This document shows positions 32,797 through 44,748 of a DNA stretch of 64,000 nt, in pieces. The translations under genes and the position numbers were made by a program. The notes below the pieces were generated by a model. That model ran no database searches. It worked only from the letters and a program-made list of their open reading frames with translations, and was not told the origin of the DNA. Source of the DNA: Hofstenia miamia (lineage: Eukaryota > Xenacoelomorpha > Acoela). The stretch spans positions 456,265 to 520,264 of the forward strand of contig SCFE01000062.1 in assembly GCA_004352715.1 (NCBI GenBank). Direction: 5' to 3'. Numbering within the stretch: the first letter of the stretch is position 1; every line of letters begins with the position of its first letter.

Positions 32797-33258
32797 ACAA
32801 CAACAACAACAAAACTTTTAATTCAATCGGATAAACAGCCAATTACCCAAAATAAAATAACTAGAAAAACTAAAAGAATGTAAGTATCTTGCAAGAAAAA
32901 TTGTAAGTTCTTGTTGCCTTCGGTTTACTTTTGCCACTACGGCATTTCTTTCTCTGAGGGTGCTTATTGAATAGTCACTGCGCTGAGGCAATGAAGGGCA
33001 AAGATGTCGTGGGTTCTTTATAGCATTGAATAACTTGCTATCAGAATTGCGAATAATTTCTCTGAATAGCTCGCAATGACAAATAATCCCAAAGCGCACA
33101 GCTTTAAATGATAGCCTACCATCAAAAGTAACAACCAGGGTCTTAGTATTATCTACTCGTTTAACACCCGGTATATGTGGAGACTTGTGATCTCTCGAAT
33201 TACAGTATATAATAATAATGGAAGTTTTATAAGAAATTACATTTAACTTAGCGGTCAA
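32797..33258 (-). pseudogene. CR1/L2-like LINE 3' fragment nested in the MULE
   Basis: A minus-strand frame of 146 codons gives the end of a non-LTR reverse transcriptase: IPGVKRVDNTKTLVVTFDG, then LFREIIRNSDSKLFNAIKN and a short basic C-terminus with a SISTLRERN block. The minus-strand 3' end is followed by a (TTG)n tail at 32797-32813, as expected for a 5'-truncated LINE insertion. The core between the two blocks has a deletion. It must have landed after the MULE. Confidence 0.65.
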
Positions 33259-33464
33259 TACTATTGGACATTTTTTTTGTTATTCATGCAAACGACATTT
33301 TCAATTGATCGATCATGCATTTTAATCCATAATTTGAAAAAAAATTATTCAGAATCTGCCGTTTGATTAATAATCTGTGTTCTCAATTCTCATTAGGGTA
33401 ATTTAAGTCTTTTACTACCAGTACTACCTACAAATAAAAAGAGGTATAATATGGCCAATAAAAG

Positions 33465-33571
33465 CATATTGGGCGAACGTCCTATTGGGGGAACTTCCCT
33501 TTGGGCGAAAATCATGTAGGGCGAACATCCCTTTGGGCGAACGCTGTTTTGGCTGAAAGTCCTGTAGACCC
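33465..33571. repeat. right terminal inverted repeat of the MULE
   Basis: Contains TTGGGCGAACGTCC, TTTGGGCGAAAATC, TAGGGCGAACATCC and TTTGGGCGAACG words, the reverse complements of the TTCGCCCA words on the left. It ends at GTAGACCC 33571. It is shorter and more degenerate than the left end. Confidence 0.8.
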
Positions 33572-33637
33572 TAACTTCTTTCCTTCACTTTCAGTTCTTA
33601 TCTTCCTTAACTCCTTAGTGACCTCTAGTAGGGATCC
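33572..33637 (-). repeat. 66-base inverted fragment of the host LINE at the MULE junction
   Basis: On the minus strand this reads, in LINE frame, GSLLEVTKELRKIRTESEGK. The first residues follow directly on the left flank, which ends ...PRGS at GGATCC 29438-29443. The last ones overlap the right flank, which starts KITEGEGK. The fragment thus supplies LINE sequence missing between the flanks, but inverted. GGATCC lies at both breakpoints. Confidence 0.65.
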
Positions 33638-33793
33638 TCGGTCTACAGGAAGATAATAACTGAGGGTGAAGGAAAGACAGCATACCAGAGTAGGATGGAA
33701 TCAGAGAGACAAACAAGGTATAGGCAGAAGGCAATGCATGGAGAATACTGGAGGAAGACAGAAATGTGTGACAGAGAAGAGAGGAACAAGTGG

Positions 33794-34342
33794 TTAAAGA
33801 AGGCATGACTGAAGAGTGAAACAGAAGCACTGATAATGGTAGCACAGGAGCAAGCAATAAGAACAAACTTGGGTGAAGAAACATATAGACAGAAGAGTAG
33901 AAGTAAGTGATAAGTGTAGGCTATGTAAGAAAGAGGCGGAGACAGTAGATCATCTGATAGCAGGGTGTGAGAAGTTGGCACAGAATGAGTATAAGTTCAG
34001 GCACGACAAGGTGGGAAGAATGGTACACTGGAGTTTGAGCAGGCAGCATGGGTTAGAAGCAGGAGACNTTAAAGAAGGCATGACTGAAGAGCGAAACAGA
34101 AGCACTGATAATGGTAGCACAGGAGCAAGCAATAAGAACAAACTTGGGTGAAGAAACATATAGACAGAAGAGTAGAAGTAAGTGATAAGTGTAGGCTGTG
34201 TAAGAAAGAGGCGGAGACAGTAGATCATCTGATAGCAGGGTGTGAGAAGTTGGCACAGAATGAGTATAAGTTCAGGCACGACAAGGTGGGAAGAATGGTA
34301 CACTGGAGTTTGAGCAGGCAGCATGGGTTAGAAGCAGGAGAC
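33794..34342. repeat. 274-base direct duplication separated by a single N
   Basis: 33794-34067 and 34069-34342 are the same LINE segment with about two differences. The single N at 34068 marks the join. This is most likely two overlapping contigs joined without merging, so the zinc-finger block is counted twice artificially. Confidence 0.9.
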
Positions 34343-34433
34343 AAGTGGTATGAGCACAAGCTACAGGGCGTCAAAGAAAATGAGAAGGTTAAGATGTTGT
34401 GGGACTTCAACATACAGACAAGCAAAGTGATAG

Positions 34434-34532
34434 TATCCCAGACATTCGACCTAAACAAATTGACTCTTTCATCTTGACAAAACATAAGCTACACAATATT
34501 TCAAAATTAAATAATAATAATAATAATAATAA
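34434..34532 (+). mobile_element. short LINE 3' tail inserted in the endonuclease frame
   Basis: About 100 bases of unrelated sequence ending in an (AAT)n tract (34508-34532) split the frame between SKVI and RRPD. The position and the tail suggest a heavily 5'-truncated retroposon. Its family is not identifiable. Confidence 0.5.
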
Positions 34533-34871
34533 TAAGCACGGAGGCCAGACATAGTAGTGGTAGACAAAGGGAAAAGCTTTGGAACAGTGATAGACATAGC
34601 AGTACCAAAGGACAGGAATGTAGAAAGCAAGCAGAAAGAGAAGATAGACAAGTAAAGAGAGTTGGCAGAAGAAATAGAAAGGCTGTGGAAGTTAAAGAAG
34701 GTTGAAGTAGTCCCGGTAGTAGTAGGAGCACAAGGAGCAGTGAGTAAGAAACATAGGAGATACTTGGAGAAGTTGGGAGTACCAAAGTGGGGAGGAGCGG
34801 TAGCACAGAAGGCAGCATTGTTAGGTACAGCTATAGTACTGAGGAAAGCTCTCAGACTCCCTGGGAACTAA

Positions 34872-36165
34872 TTACTTTAAATTTGGTAGTAACCCGATCA
34901 ACTACGCTGACTCAAATTATATTTTTACTAAAATAGCAAATGCAATGTTATATTTTCATTAAGTACATTCGAAGACAAAATTTTGAAAGTGCATTTTCAA
35001 GATTCTTATGTCTTCGTCATTTGGTGGTATAGTCTAAGTTATAATTATCCAATTTTGCTTGTATTCTACTAAGAAAACCACTGATGCAAAAATTTTGCAT
35101 TGAAATTCATTTCAAGATATTGAATACTTTAATCTGAATTAATGATTTCATTTTTATGTTGAATTTTCAACTTATAGGTGTAAAATTTTTCACCTTTGTG
35201 ATTATTGTAAACTAAGTCTTAAGGGCAACAATATAGTATATCGAGTTCATTTTGATGACTTGTGTTGCCAAATCATAATTTTTTAAAACGCTTTTTGGCA
35301 AAGTTAATTGTATATGATGTTGTGGTTTACTACAGCCTACTAACAATTTGAATTTTATTATTAGAATGTAAGTTCACACATGGTGAAATAAAAGGGAACA
35401 AAGTACAGTTAATTGCAGCAATCTCATATCCCTATTTACTTTGTTTGAAATATGGCATTATTGCATCTTACTAAGACAATTTCTGTCAAGACTAATACAA
35501 TTTCTAGCGTAAAATTGAAAACCCTATTGGATTAAGCGATTTTATTATGGAAACCCAGGATTCTATGTAATACTACTGCTAAATGTGACTTAATATGTGA
35601 TATAAACATAGTCTAATAGTCTAACTAATAGTCTAGAATATTATATAGACACACAGACAGAGTAAGGCTGTTGGGCATATCTCAGGTGATATGAGGGAAA
35701 GATGAAGTACCAAGGAATTTAGAGAAAGTAGGAAAGTTTGAGGAACACAGTCTAATAGTAGTAAGGAACAACGTGGCAAAAGAATAACATAGAATAAAGT
35801 GTAGAAATGCATTATAAGTGCAGGTTGTGAACATTGCAAATTAGGAGAAATGCATTTATGTATTACAGAAAGCTAAATACATTTTGTGTGTAAGGATTTC
35901 CGCATAAAGTAAATACATAGAGTGGTGGTCAGTGAAGCCCAAGAATAAACAAGTGGTGGCGATAGATATGCAAAAAGTGTAGAAATATAGGATATCCATA
36001 TTAAAAATTAAAATAGGCAAACAGAAGTCAAATATTCATACAGAGTTATCTGAAGAAATGGAGTTTGTAATTACTAGCGGATAAAAAATAATGAATGTTG
36101 ACGAAAAGAGACTGACTTGCTGTTGTGTAGAATTCTAAGTTCTGTTGTGTACACTATCCAGCATG
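34872..36165. other. intergenic, possible AG-rich element relic at about 35640-36010
   Basis: No intact gene. The 35640-36010 stretch has the purine-rich style of the R2-like LINEs and reads RNLEKVGKF and SLIVVRNNVAKE in one frame, but it aligns to no part I can place. The rest is AT-rich. Confidence 0.3.
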
Positions 36166-36167
36166 TT

Positions 36168-36198
<31 letters not shown>

Positions 36199-36199
36199 A
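36168..36199. repeat. (TA)n microsatellite
   Basis: Perfect TA tract. Confidence 0.9.
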
Positions 36200-36259
36200 G
36201 TAGATGCTTGTTAGAATTGCTCTTTAATTGTTTTTTAATGAATTGGAGACACTAGAGAA

Positions 36260-37050
36260 AACATATATATAGTTTAATAATTTTACAGTTATATTAATGG
36301 AGTTTAATGTATCTAATTATGAAGCTCTACCAAGATTGTCTCCAATTATGTAACCTAAATATTCCCTGGAAATCTGATATAAAAGATCTCGGTGTTATCA
36401 TAACCTCTAGTCTTTTTTGGAATAAACATTTTACAAGTCAAGAGAGAAAAGTCTATTCTATCATATTTACTTTGAAAAAAACTTTAAATTTTGCCGTCCC
36501 TCAAATATAAAGCTTAATCATGTAAAACGTCTATACTTCTCAATTTGAACATATGCATATATAGTCCATCAATTTGGGCTTACTAAATTTTAATGGGATA
36601 AAAAAGAGTACTGAAATGGATTCTACCATCTCATGAATTATCTTTTAAAGACACATTGAAAAAGATAAGTCTACTTCCAATTCCTTATTATTTCCAATTT
36701 TTAAACCTGCTGTTTTTAGCAAACTCTGGAACATCTGCTGTTCTCATTATTTTGAGCAAAATTTACACTCTAATCTTCGATCAGATTACTTTAGAAGTTT
36801 TCTCTTACTTTGCTGAAACAAGATATGTCATTAATTATCTTCACAGGGAAAGATTATTAAATTGCCTCACAGGAACAAAAATTTTTAGAAAAGATTTTCT
36901 ATCATTTAGGTTTTCTCTAAATTTTGAAGACGAAAATTCTTGCTCATACTATATTAAATGCCACTGTCCAATTCTTCGTCTACTACACTAATATTTCTAT
37001 AAGAAAATCTATCATATTTTTGAATATTTTTTCAGATTCATGTACTGCAT
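36260..37050 (+). pseudogene. LINE reverse transcriptase C-terminal relic
   Basis: The frame at 36307-36510 holds DIKDLGVIITSSLFWNKHF, the YLGV-type strand and following helix after a LINE catalytic core. The frame at 36656-36991 holds KKISLLPIPYYFQFLNLLFL, a block that usually follows some 100 residues later. Stops lie between them. It belongs to the same broad CR1/Jockey class as the relics at 5 and 12 kb but is more decayed. Confidence 0.55.
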
Positions 37051-37449
37051 GATTCCAAATAAAGTCCAATATTACTTCTACTACCAATATTATATGTAAA
37101 AAATGTTGATGCTCTTTGAATTCTGAATTTTAACTTACCATGTGAAATAATACCCTAAGCATTAGACATTCTACAAAATGATATAAACTTGCCGAATGAG
37201 ATGAGTATGTTGTATTTGCGCAAAATGTGAATTCTAAAATTTCTAGCCATAGGCGAAAATTTTCCATCATATTTTTTCCACAAAATATTTTTACATGACC
37301 TGGCCATATAGCTAAAAATCTAAGCTCAAGAAAAGTTTCATTAAGGCGACCATTTACCATAGGGTTCAAAAAAACAGGAGACTTAACAACCCCAATTTCA
37401 AAGGGATGCACGTATCTACTCTCCCATTATGCATTTGCACTGAATAGAC

Positions 37450-38690
37450 ATGTACACTAGCATTGGAATTGGGTTGGGTGTAAAGTTGGGTCAGGCTGGG
37501 CGAGGCTTGGGCTGGGTTTGGGTCGGATTTTTGACATAGCAATTTAGGCCGGGCCGGGAAAGGCTTGGGCCTAGTGTTTTAATTGGTTTTGAAATACAAA
37601 AAAATCACTTGTAAACTTAAACTTTGCAAATGACAAAAAAATCTCTTTAAATTTAACAAACCCTGCATTTTTGGCTGGTGCAATACTTCGAACATCTGAA
37701 TTGTGTCTGCTTCAAGCAAAGAGCATTTATGAAGATTCCACTTACGTTGTGCTGATGTAAGTTGATATAAGTTGGCAGAGAATTGTAGTAATTGAATATA
37801 TAAGAAGTGATGTGCTCCTTAAACTATAAAAAGGACGATTGCATTCCTGGAAATAATTTGATGTGGCAATACTTATATTACTATATTAGTGGTGGTGGAA
37901 GGAAGAACTTATGAAATGTGATACCTTGGCCGTAGGGCATAGTACTCAGCAGGGGGTTGTAATATTTTAAGAGGGGGTTGCTTCAAAAAGTAGTATTATT
38001 TCTACAGTGACTAAATACCAACATTTGCTCCTTAAAACATTACATAAATTGTTGCAGTAAAACAAATTGACAGCATTTTAAATGAAAAACTTTACAAATG
38101 TTATCCATAAAAGTCTAAGCAAACGAATAAAATATAAACAGTTTATTATAAGAGGAAAAATTTACATTGTTTACTCTGATTTTTGAGATTTTATTAATTT
38201 GTGAGATGAAAGCGTTTAACAATTTTAAGAAGAAAGGAACAAAAAGTTCAAAAATGTCTGAGCAATATTAGTTTAATCTATGCACAAAGTTAAAACAATT
38301 TAGTGAATTTTTGCTTCATTGGCAACATTTGTGAAAATGCATTTTCAATGCTATTTTGTAGCCAAAGCAATCATTTACAGAAAGGGTTAACGTCTGCTCC
38401 AGACCTACTACCTATGATACGTTTGTTGTATTATGGCTAACAATGCAATTTAAATTTGAACAGAACTGAATTAGCATTTTTGACGGACTAAAGCGGATGC
38501 ACCTATGCACATGTTGATCAATACATTAGAAAATTGTTCAATTAAATTCATGGTGTAGTGTTTAGGGGCCTCTATGAGACAAAAGACACTATCAGTGGTA
38601 TAAAAGAAAAACAGTTTGGGCCTGGCCGGGCTTGGGCCGAATAATTGGTATTTTGGCTAGGGCCAATTCCAACTCTGATTGTCACAAATA
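37450..38690. mobile_element. hAT-like non-autonomous element, about 1.2 kb
   Basis: The left end, from about 37455, has GCATTGGAATTGGG followed by GGGC/GGGCT-rich words (GGCCGGGCCGGG). The right end near 38680, read on the minus strand, has CAGAGTTGGAATTGGCCC followed by the same GGCC-rich words. These look like hAT inverted ends. Flanking octamers ATGTACAC and ATTGTCAC match at only 5 of 8 positions, so the target duplication is doubtful. The interior has no transposase. Confidence 0.5.
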
Positions 38691-38694
38691 TTAC

Positions 38695-41600
38695 TCTATG
38701 CAAAAATAAATAATCCTATATGTAAATATTGAAAAGAATTTAACTGACCTCTAACTTATATTATACAGTGATTAATTTACTTTGCGTTTGTCTTTTTTTA
38801 AGCACAAGAAGGTGATAATCTAATAAATTTGTTATTTTTCTTAAAAAACGCATGGTATCAACTTACCCATAGTATCAACTTAACGCGTTCTCTCCTAAAT
38901 GTATTGAAAATGATTACATTTGTTCCATTCCATAAGGTTATGTAATGGTTTATGAGAAATACAAATTCGTTCAGACTGCCAAAATCTTATTCAAAAGTTG
39001 TAAATATAGAAAAAATATCAACTTTTCAACTATAAATGATTGGAATTAATTGTTTCGTTTAAACATAATGTCGCTTCTCAAAGAAATTATGTAATATGTT
39101 TTTAAAATAATGACACTGCATTCTTCCACGTCACGTTCTCTTTAATTTTAAAAAGAAATGGGTAAGTGGACGCCATAGCAGTATAGCATTTTGGTTCTCA
39201 CTTTTGCTTGAGTATTGCTAACATTAGCAAATTTTAGTTGTAATGAAAATCAAAATGCTTTGGAGAATGATCATTTTCTCTAGCATCATTAATTGCTTTT
39301 ATTTAATTGTACTTGACAAAATGTTCCTTGCAGAGGAGAGTTTTTTTAAAGAAATTGGTATGATAACAAATTCTTTCATAATTAGTGAAAGTTTGCAATA
39401 CATCAGGTTGATAACAAAATAATGGAAATGTAGAAATAGAAAATATAGTGTGTCCTTGTATTCAAACCACTACATTTTGTTATTCAGATAAATTTGGTGT
39501 AACTAGCATCGCAAGTACTTGGTATCATTTAAATTGATATCTTACGAATACATTTAATTCTTTGTTGTGTTGTGTTATATCTGTTGTGATGTATTGGTTG
39601 TTGTGTGAAAAACTCATACAACGACACCCTGTAAATAGAGATGCTTCAGAATGAAAAAAATAATTTAAAACGTGAAGTTAAACTGGTTCATGTATATTTA
39701 GTTGCTAGGGTAGATAGTAACACTGTGGTAAGTCTTTTGATCGACATATAATGTTTACTTAGATAGGGAAGAACATCAGTAAAGAAGGCAACTGCACTGA
39801 GCACAGCTAGAGTCTTACAAAAATACCACCGGCTCACTAAGTAATTCTTTATTTGATGCTAGAAAATCAAATAATAGTATTGTTAACGCCAAATTTTTTA
39901 TGTAATGTTACTTGCGATCCAAATGTTGATTAACTTTTATGACAAAACATCAATAGAATTGCATGCACAATTAGTCAACTCTTGTTTATTTTCTATTCAA
40001 CCTAAATTTATATGGAGTGACAATTGAAGACAACAAATACCTATTCTGTATTTTATTTTGCAAGTAGAAATTAATAGCTTTTAACAAAGAACGAAAATTT
40101 AACCATAAATGTTGTAACACACTTCAAATTTTAATTATGCAATATTATTTGGGAAAGCGTTAGTTATTTTTAGTGCATGTTTTAATTTGTAAGATAAAAT
40201 GTAAGAATCTTTCTTTAAAAAAATTATGAGAATTTTAGACTAAGAACAAATTATAATTTGTTAGAATGAAATTGTTATTAGAATAATTTAGTTTCGGAAT
40301 ATGTTAGAATGGACTTCTGGTTCTATGAAGATATTATTACATTAAAAGTATTTATTTTTTGGTTATTATTTTAACATCTTCATTGAAAAAGTACAAAATA
40401 TGTACTAATTATTCAATTCCAAATTATAAACAAAATTCTTTTTATTATTTAATGCGAAAAGAGCAAATTATCCTGCATTTTATTGAGATAAGTTTCTGTT
40501 TTAAAAGAGTTTGAAATTCATTACTGTGTATATGTTTTGTAAGTGAAAACCAACAATATTAACAAAGTTCAATATTTCATATATTCATTAAATTCAAATA
40601 TTCCACTTAATTGAGAAAACAGGAATAATATAGATCTTACAAACTTTAAAATTAAATGACTAATTAATTTAAATTAGTACAAAATTTTGTATTTTTCACA
40701 TGGAAGCGTATACTAAAGTTTAAAACATAAATTCAGATACAATTGGTGGGATTTTTGATCATTTATAAACCAATATTAGTGACTAGGCATGAGAAGAATG
40801 AAATGACAGTAATTTACTTCCTTTAGACCTATGCACTGCTCAATAATGTTGTAAATGAAATCATAAGTTAGCAGATTATATGTTCAATAATCTATTTTCA
40901 ATATTATTTACTATACATAATTTATTTATAGAGTAGCAAACGAGCTGAAAATTTAAACCCAGGCCCAACTTAACAGACCCAGTTCAAACAAAAATATAAA
41001 AATGTCATTACCGGCCCAGAAATTATGGCACCCCAAGTCCAAACCCAGTCAATGATCATGTGAATTTTGTATGGCAAAATAATTGCTTTAAAACAATTCA
41101 CACCAATAAGACGTAATTGTGTTTATCTCATGAGATTTGTTCTATATGATTTTTCTAGATATTAATATAGATAATATTTGTGAAGCTTTTATACAATACA
41201 TTATTTTGTACTAATTCACAACTTGCTTAAAGTTTATAAAAATGATTTCAATCTTTACATACACAATATTTTGTACATCTTAACTTAAATTGTGAAGAAA
41301 TTTTCTGGAAATTATATTTACTTCCATCTTGGAAATGAAGAAAAATAAAGAAGTTGTTTTCAGTATTCCATCGATGAGTTTTTAGAATATACTAACACTT
41401 TTTGAAATATTTTGTCTTTCATTTATTTAAAAGAAGTGCCCGTTTTGGAATAATTTGTCCCAATTTGAAAAATGGATTAAAATGTGGAAATCCCTCTTTG
41501 CACTAATTCCCATTGATTTCTTATACATCGATTTTATAATTTTGTTCTCTTCAAAGGAATTTTTGGGAAATAACTACAGCCTATCATATTCCATAAAGAA

Positions 41601-42635
41601 TGTACGATTTCAGTGGTCTAATATATGCATTGATTATTTGTGTGCATCACCATTTTAATGCAGTTATCTTGGTTAAGTTTAATATAAAATACATTTTCAA
41701 GTCGTGATTAACAATTTAGCCTATAAATATACTCTTAAAATGTGTACTGGATTTCACAATTTTCAATGTTATCATTCCTTCTGTCGGTGGAATTAGATGT
41801 CAAGTCTTTCTTAACTCTATTTCATTTTAATTAGGCAATTCTTTACAGTATTATCATAACAAATTTTCAAAGTGGAACATCCGTGATAAAAATTTAGTAC
41901 CAATTAGCAAAACAAAATATACAGGAAGTAAAGGATTAAATTGGTAATGGATATTCTAATTTAATTTCAATTTGTAATTTAATGGAAATGCCAAAATGTC
42001 GTAGTCAGATGCATTGCTAATGAGGGCTGAGCGTGAGACGGGCCCCACATGATGTAAAATCCGTGGTGTTGAAATTCAGAAAATTGTAATATCTTCAATT
42101 AAGAATGGACAACATTCATCATATGTTTTAAATTTTTTTTGGTTTATGAAACTTTGTAGTCATAAGCAATTAGTTAATTCTAAATGTCCTTGTTTCTTGT
42201 TTTACAGAATAAGATGAACCCCGGCGCGAAGTCGGTTTTTTCCAATTTATCCAAATAATTAAATCTGGTTAATCAGAATTCCTTAAGCCGTTTTTCCAAT
42301 CATATTGCGTACGTCTTAGAGGGAAAGCTTTAAATAACCATTCTGCTCATTTTAATTAAAATTGTTTTGCAAAGCAAAATAGAGTATAGTTTAATCACAA
42401 ACCAATAAAGTGGAAAATTAATGTTTTCCTGTAAATAGTCATGAATTATTGAAATAAATTTAATTAACTGTTAAATTGGATTTACTTATAATATGCTAAT
42501 GAGGCTTTTACTTAGAGTGCATACACAACATGCAAATTAAATTTGAATAAGATAATTATTTTTTAATATTTTTAAATAATTACTGCATTTGGTAGTAAAT
42601 TTTTTACTTGTGTCTTCCTAAAAGGACAAACCGTT
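38695..42635. other. AT-rich intergenic DNA, no gene recognised
   Basis: The only repeat-like piece is a GCCC-rich fragment at about 40950-41060, similar in style to the hAT-like ends nearby. The frame at 41455-41658 has no recognisable domain. Confidence 0.45.
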
Positions 42636-42639
42636 TTCA

Positions 42640-42980
42640 CATTAACAAAAAATCTTCTCCAAGCCTATTAGGAAATTTTTAAGTTGTGAGGAATTGGCAT
42701 GTCTATTGGGGAACATCCTTTAATGCAACGCCAAAAATTTCTGTTAAAACATATTGCTGAAGCGGAAGTAGTTGAAAATATTAACTATTTTTTCTTTGAA
42801 AATTTGGAATTTTTGAAAAAGATTTAAATTCTCTCCATGCCTAACGTTCATGCAATTATTGAGTTTCGAGCTCATGGCAGGGGTCACAGCGCCTCAATGG
42901 GACAAAAACAGGTCACGGGTTAAGAGTGAAAATAAAAGTGAGACTCTATCGCTTGGTGCTTTCAAATTTATTTATATCTT
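42640..42980. repeat. dispersed repeat, copy 2 (about 330 bases)
   Basis: Partner of 16590-16940. It starts with CCAAGCCTATTAGGAAATTT, contains GGCATGTCTATTGGGGAACAT, and ends with GAAAATAAAAGTGAGACTCTATC. The two copies are substantially diverged. Confidence 0.4.
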
Positions 42981-43307
42981 TATTAGATTTTGAGATATAA
43001 GGCATTGAGTATATTTTAAACCACCATAAAATTGTTTTGAAAATTCATGCGTTATTTAATGTTAAGAAATGTTCATTACCAAGTATGTTATTTTTAATTG
43101 AATTGCGAAGATATTTCAGAAGTGTTTTACACAATGTTTAAATTTATTTATTTTTTTAATTCATTAAAATTTCTTAATAATTCATTTAACCCTAGCTGGC
43201 CAATGTGATTTTAATGGTATACAGTGTTTTGTCCATACTTTCAAAATACTTTGTCTAAGTCTAATTTGAGCTACTTAGTTTTCTATAAGTGGACTACTCA
43301 ATCCTAG

Positions 43308-43311
<4 letters not shown>

Positions 43312-43354
<43 letters not shown>
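43312..43354. repeat. (TA)n microsatellite
   Basis: Perfect TA tract of about 40 bases. Confidence 0.9.
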
Positions 43355-43356
<2 letters not shown>

Positions 43357-43359
43357 AAC

Positions 43360-44704
43360 AAAGGCGCTTTGTAACTCTTACATAATAACTATGGCGCTTT
43401 TTCGTAAAACTGTTTTAAAATATTAGAATAACAACTCTTTGTATATACTTAGTATATTTATATAATAATTATGTAGTAATTATTAAAGAAACAGTACTTT
43501 GCACAATACTAGTACACCTTTGCTGTAAAATACAAACCCTAAAAAAGTCTTTACCTGAGATAAGGTCCTTGGCAAAAAGGCAGTTTTAAGAAGCACAAAT
43601 TACTATGCTTTCTCATTGAGCAAATTTTGGTAAATAATAGTTATAAATATGCTTATAATATTTTTACTAAAACAAATTTTGTATTTCTTAATTAATCACA
43701 ATCATTACACTATTCTGTCTATCCAATTGAAATGACGAGCTTTTTCAGTTCATCTATGGGAGAATAACTGTGAAGTTTTCTTGAAGTTATACTAGCAATG
43801 ACGATGGTGTATTCCCAATGATTAACAATGAAGTAGTAATAATAGTTGTAGGAATTTTCAAGCATTGTTTTTTATTCCTAAACATTAAAATATTCCTAAA
43901 TTATAAAACCTTATTAACAGTTAGATTTTTGAAATATTTATAAAAAAACAAAATGTAAATTTGTCAATACTTATCAACCGTATTTATATTTGACCCATAA
44001 ATTTGGGATGTCAGTTTATATTTTAGCGGTCATGCATACAATTTGCGTTTATTGAATGTGTCATTTATGTCTGTAAGATCGACAAAAAACTTTTTTTAAC
44101 TACTTTAATAAAGTTTAATGATTTTACTGATGCAAGAATTCCAAATGACTCTTCCAAATTTTGCTTGCTTAATATAAATAATATTTACAGCTGCAGTGCT
44201 TAAAAATAGTATCAATTTTTCTAGCAATCCACAATCAAAAAGTAATGCTTAGCATGAAACTTAATATACCTTCTAATATAAATAAATTACAAAAAATCAA
44301 ACTTAGGAATCAGGGATGCCAAAATGCTTAAAATTGTAGGTTTAACATTCTCAACATTTCTGTGAAAATTATTAAATTTAATAGTAATTCAATTCTTGTT
44401 AGCTCCATCGTGGACTAAGCATAGTCTAAATGCCAATTGCTGAAGCTCTTTCTCCGGATTTCTTTTCTAGTCTAAATTTAATAGAAGCATAAGAGGCATA
44501 AAATGTTTCAGAAGGGAAACTTAAACCAACTATTCCTTTGGCATATTATAAGCGCAAATCAATATGAAAAAATTAATGCTAAATTGAAAGATGACTAATC
44601 AAGAGAAATCTTACTTTGATGAGAATGATCCTGAAATTTTTGGCACAATATTTCACAAGAAAAGGGTGGTATCAACTTCGCTACACATTATTAAAAAAAA
44701 TTAA

Positions 44705-44748
<44 letters not shown>

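Larger units (their letters stand above)
29445..33571 (+). mobile_element. MULE-type DNA transposon with sub-repeat inverted ends
   Basis: The element starts GGGGTACATGACATTC at 29445 and ends, read on the minus strand, GGGTCTACAGGACTTTC at 33571; these are similar inverted termini. Each end is built of TTCGCCCA words (GGGCGAA on the right). It carries a transposase gene with FLYWCH, MULE and RING parts, an unknown 133-codon frame, and a nested minus-strand LINE. Long inverted ends of short sub-repeats are known for some MULEs and foldback elements. No simple 8-11 base target duplication is visible, because the right flank is rearranged. Confidence 0.75.
33638..34871 (+). pseudogene. R2-superfamily LINE, copy A, 3' part with restriction-like endonuclease
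   Basis: The linker region (MHGEYWRKTE, LKSETEALIMVAQEQAIRTN) leads to a CCHC zinc finger (CRLCKKEAETVDHLIAGC) and then VHWSLSRQHGLEAGDKWYEH and LWDFNIQTSKVI. After a short insertion at 34434-34532 the frame resumes with the endonuclease signature RRPDIVVVDK, the TVIDIAVPKD strand, the EKIDKYKEL helix and a C-terminal LLGTAIVLRKAL, ending at a TAA at 34869-34871. In relatives this PD-D/E-type nuclease nicks the insertion target. A stop at about 33807, a one-base frameshift before the zinc finger, an inserted tail and a 274-base duplication break the copy. Confidence 0.8.

Noticed and set aside
33615-34324. Minus-strand Ser/Leu-rich frames
   Set aside because: They are antisense shadows of the purine-rich LINE coding strand.
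37450-38690. Confident target-site duplication for the hAT-like element
   Set aside because: The flanking octamers agree at only 5 of 8 positions.
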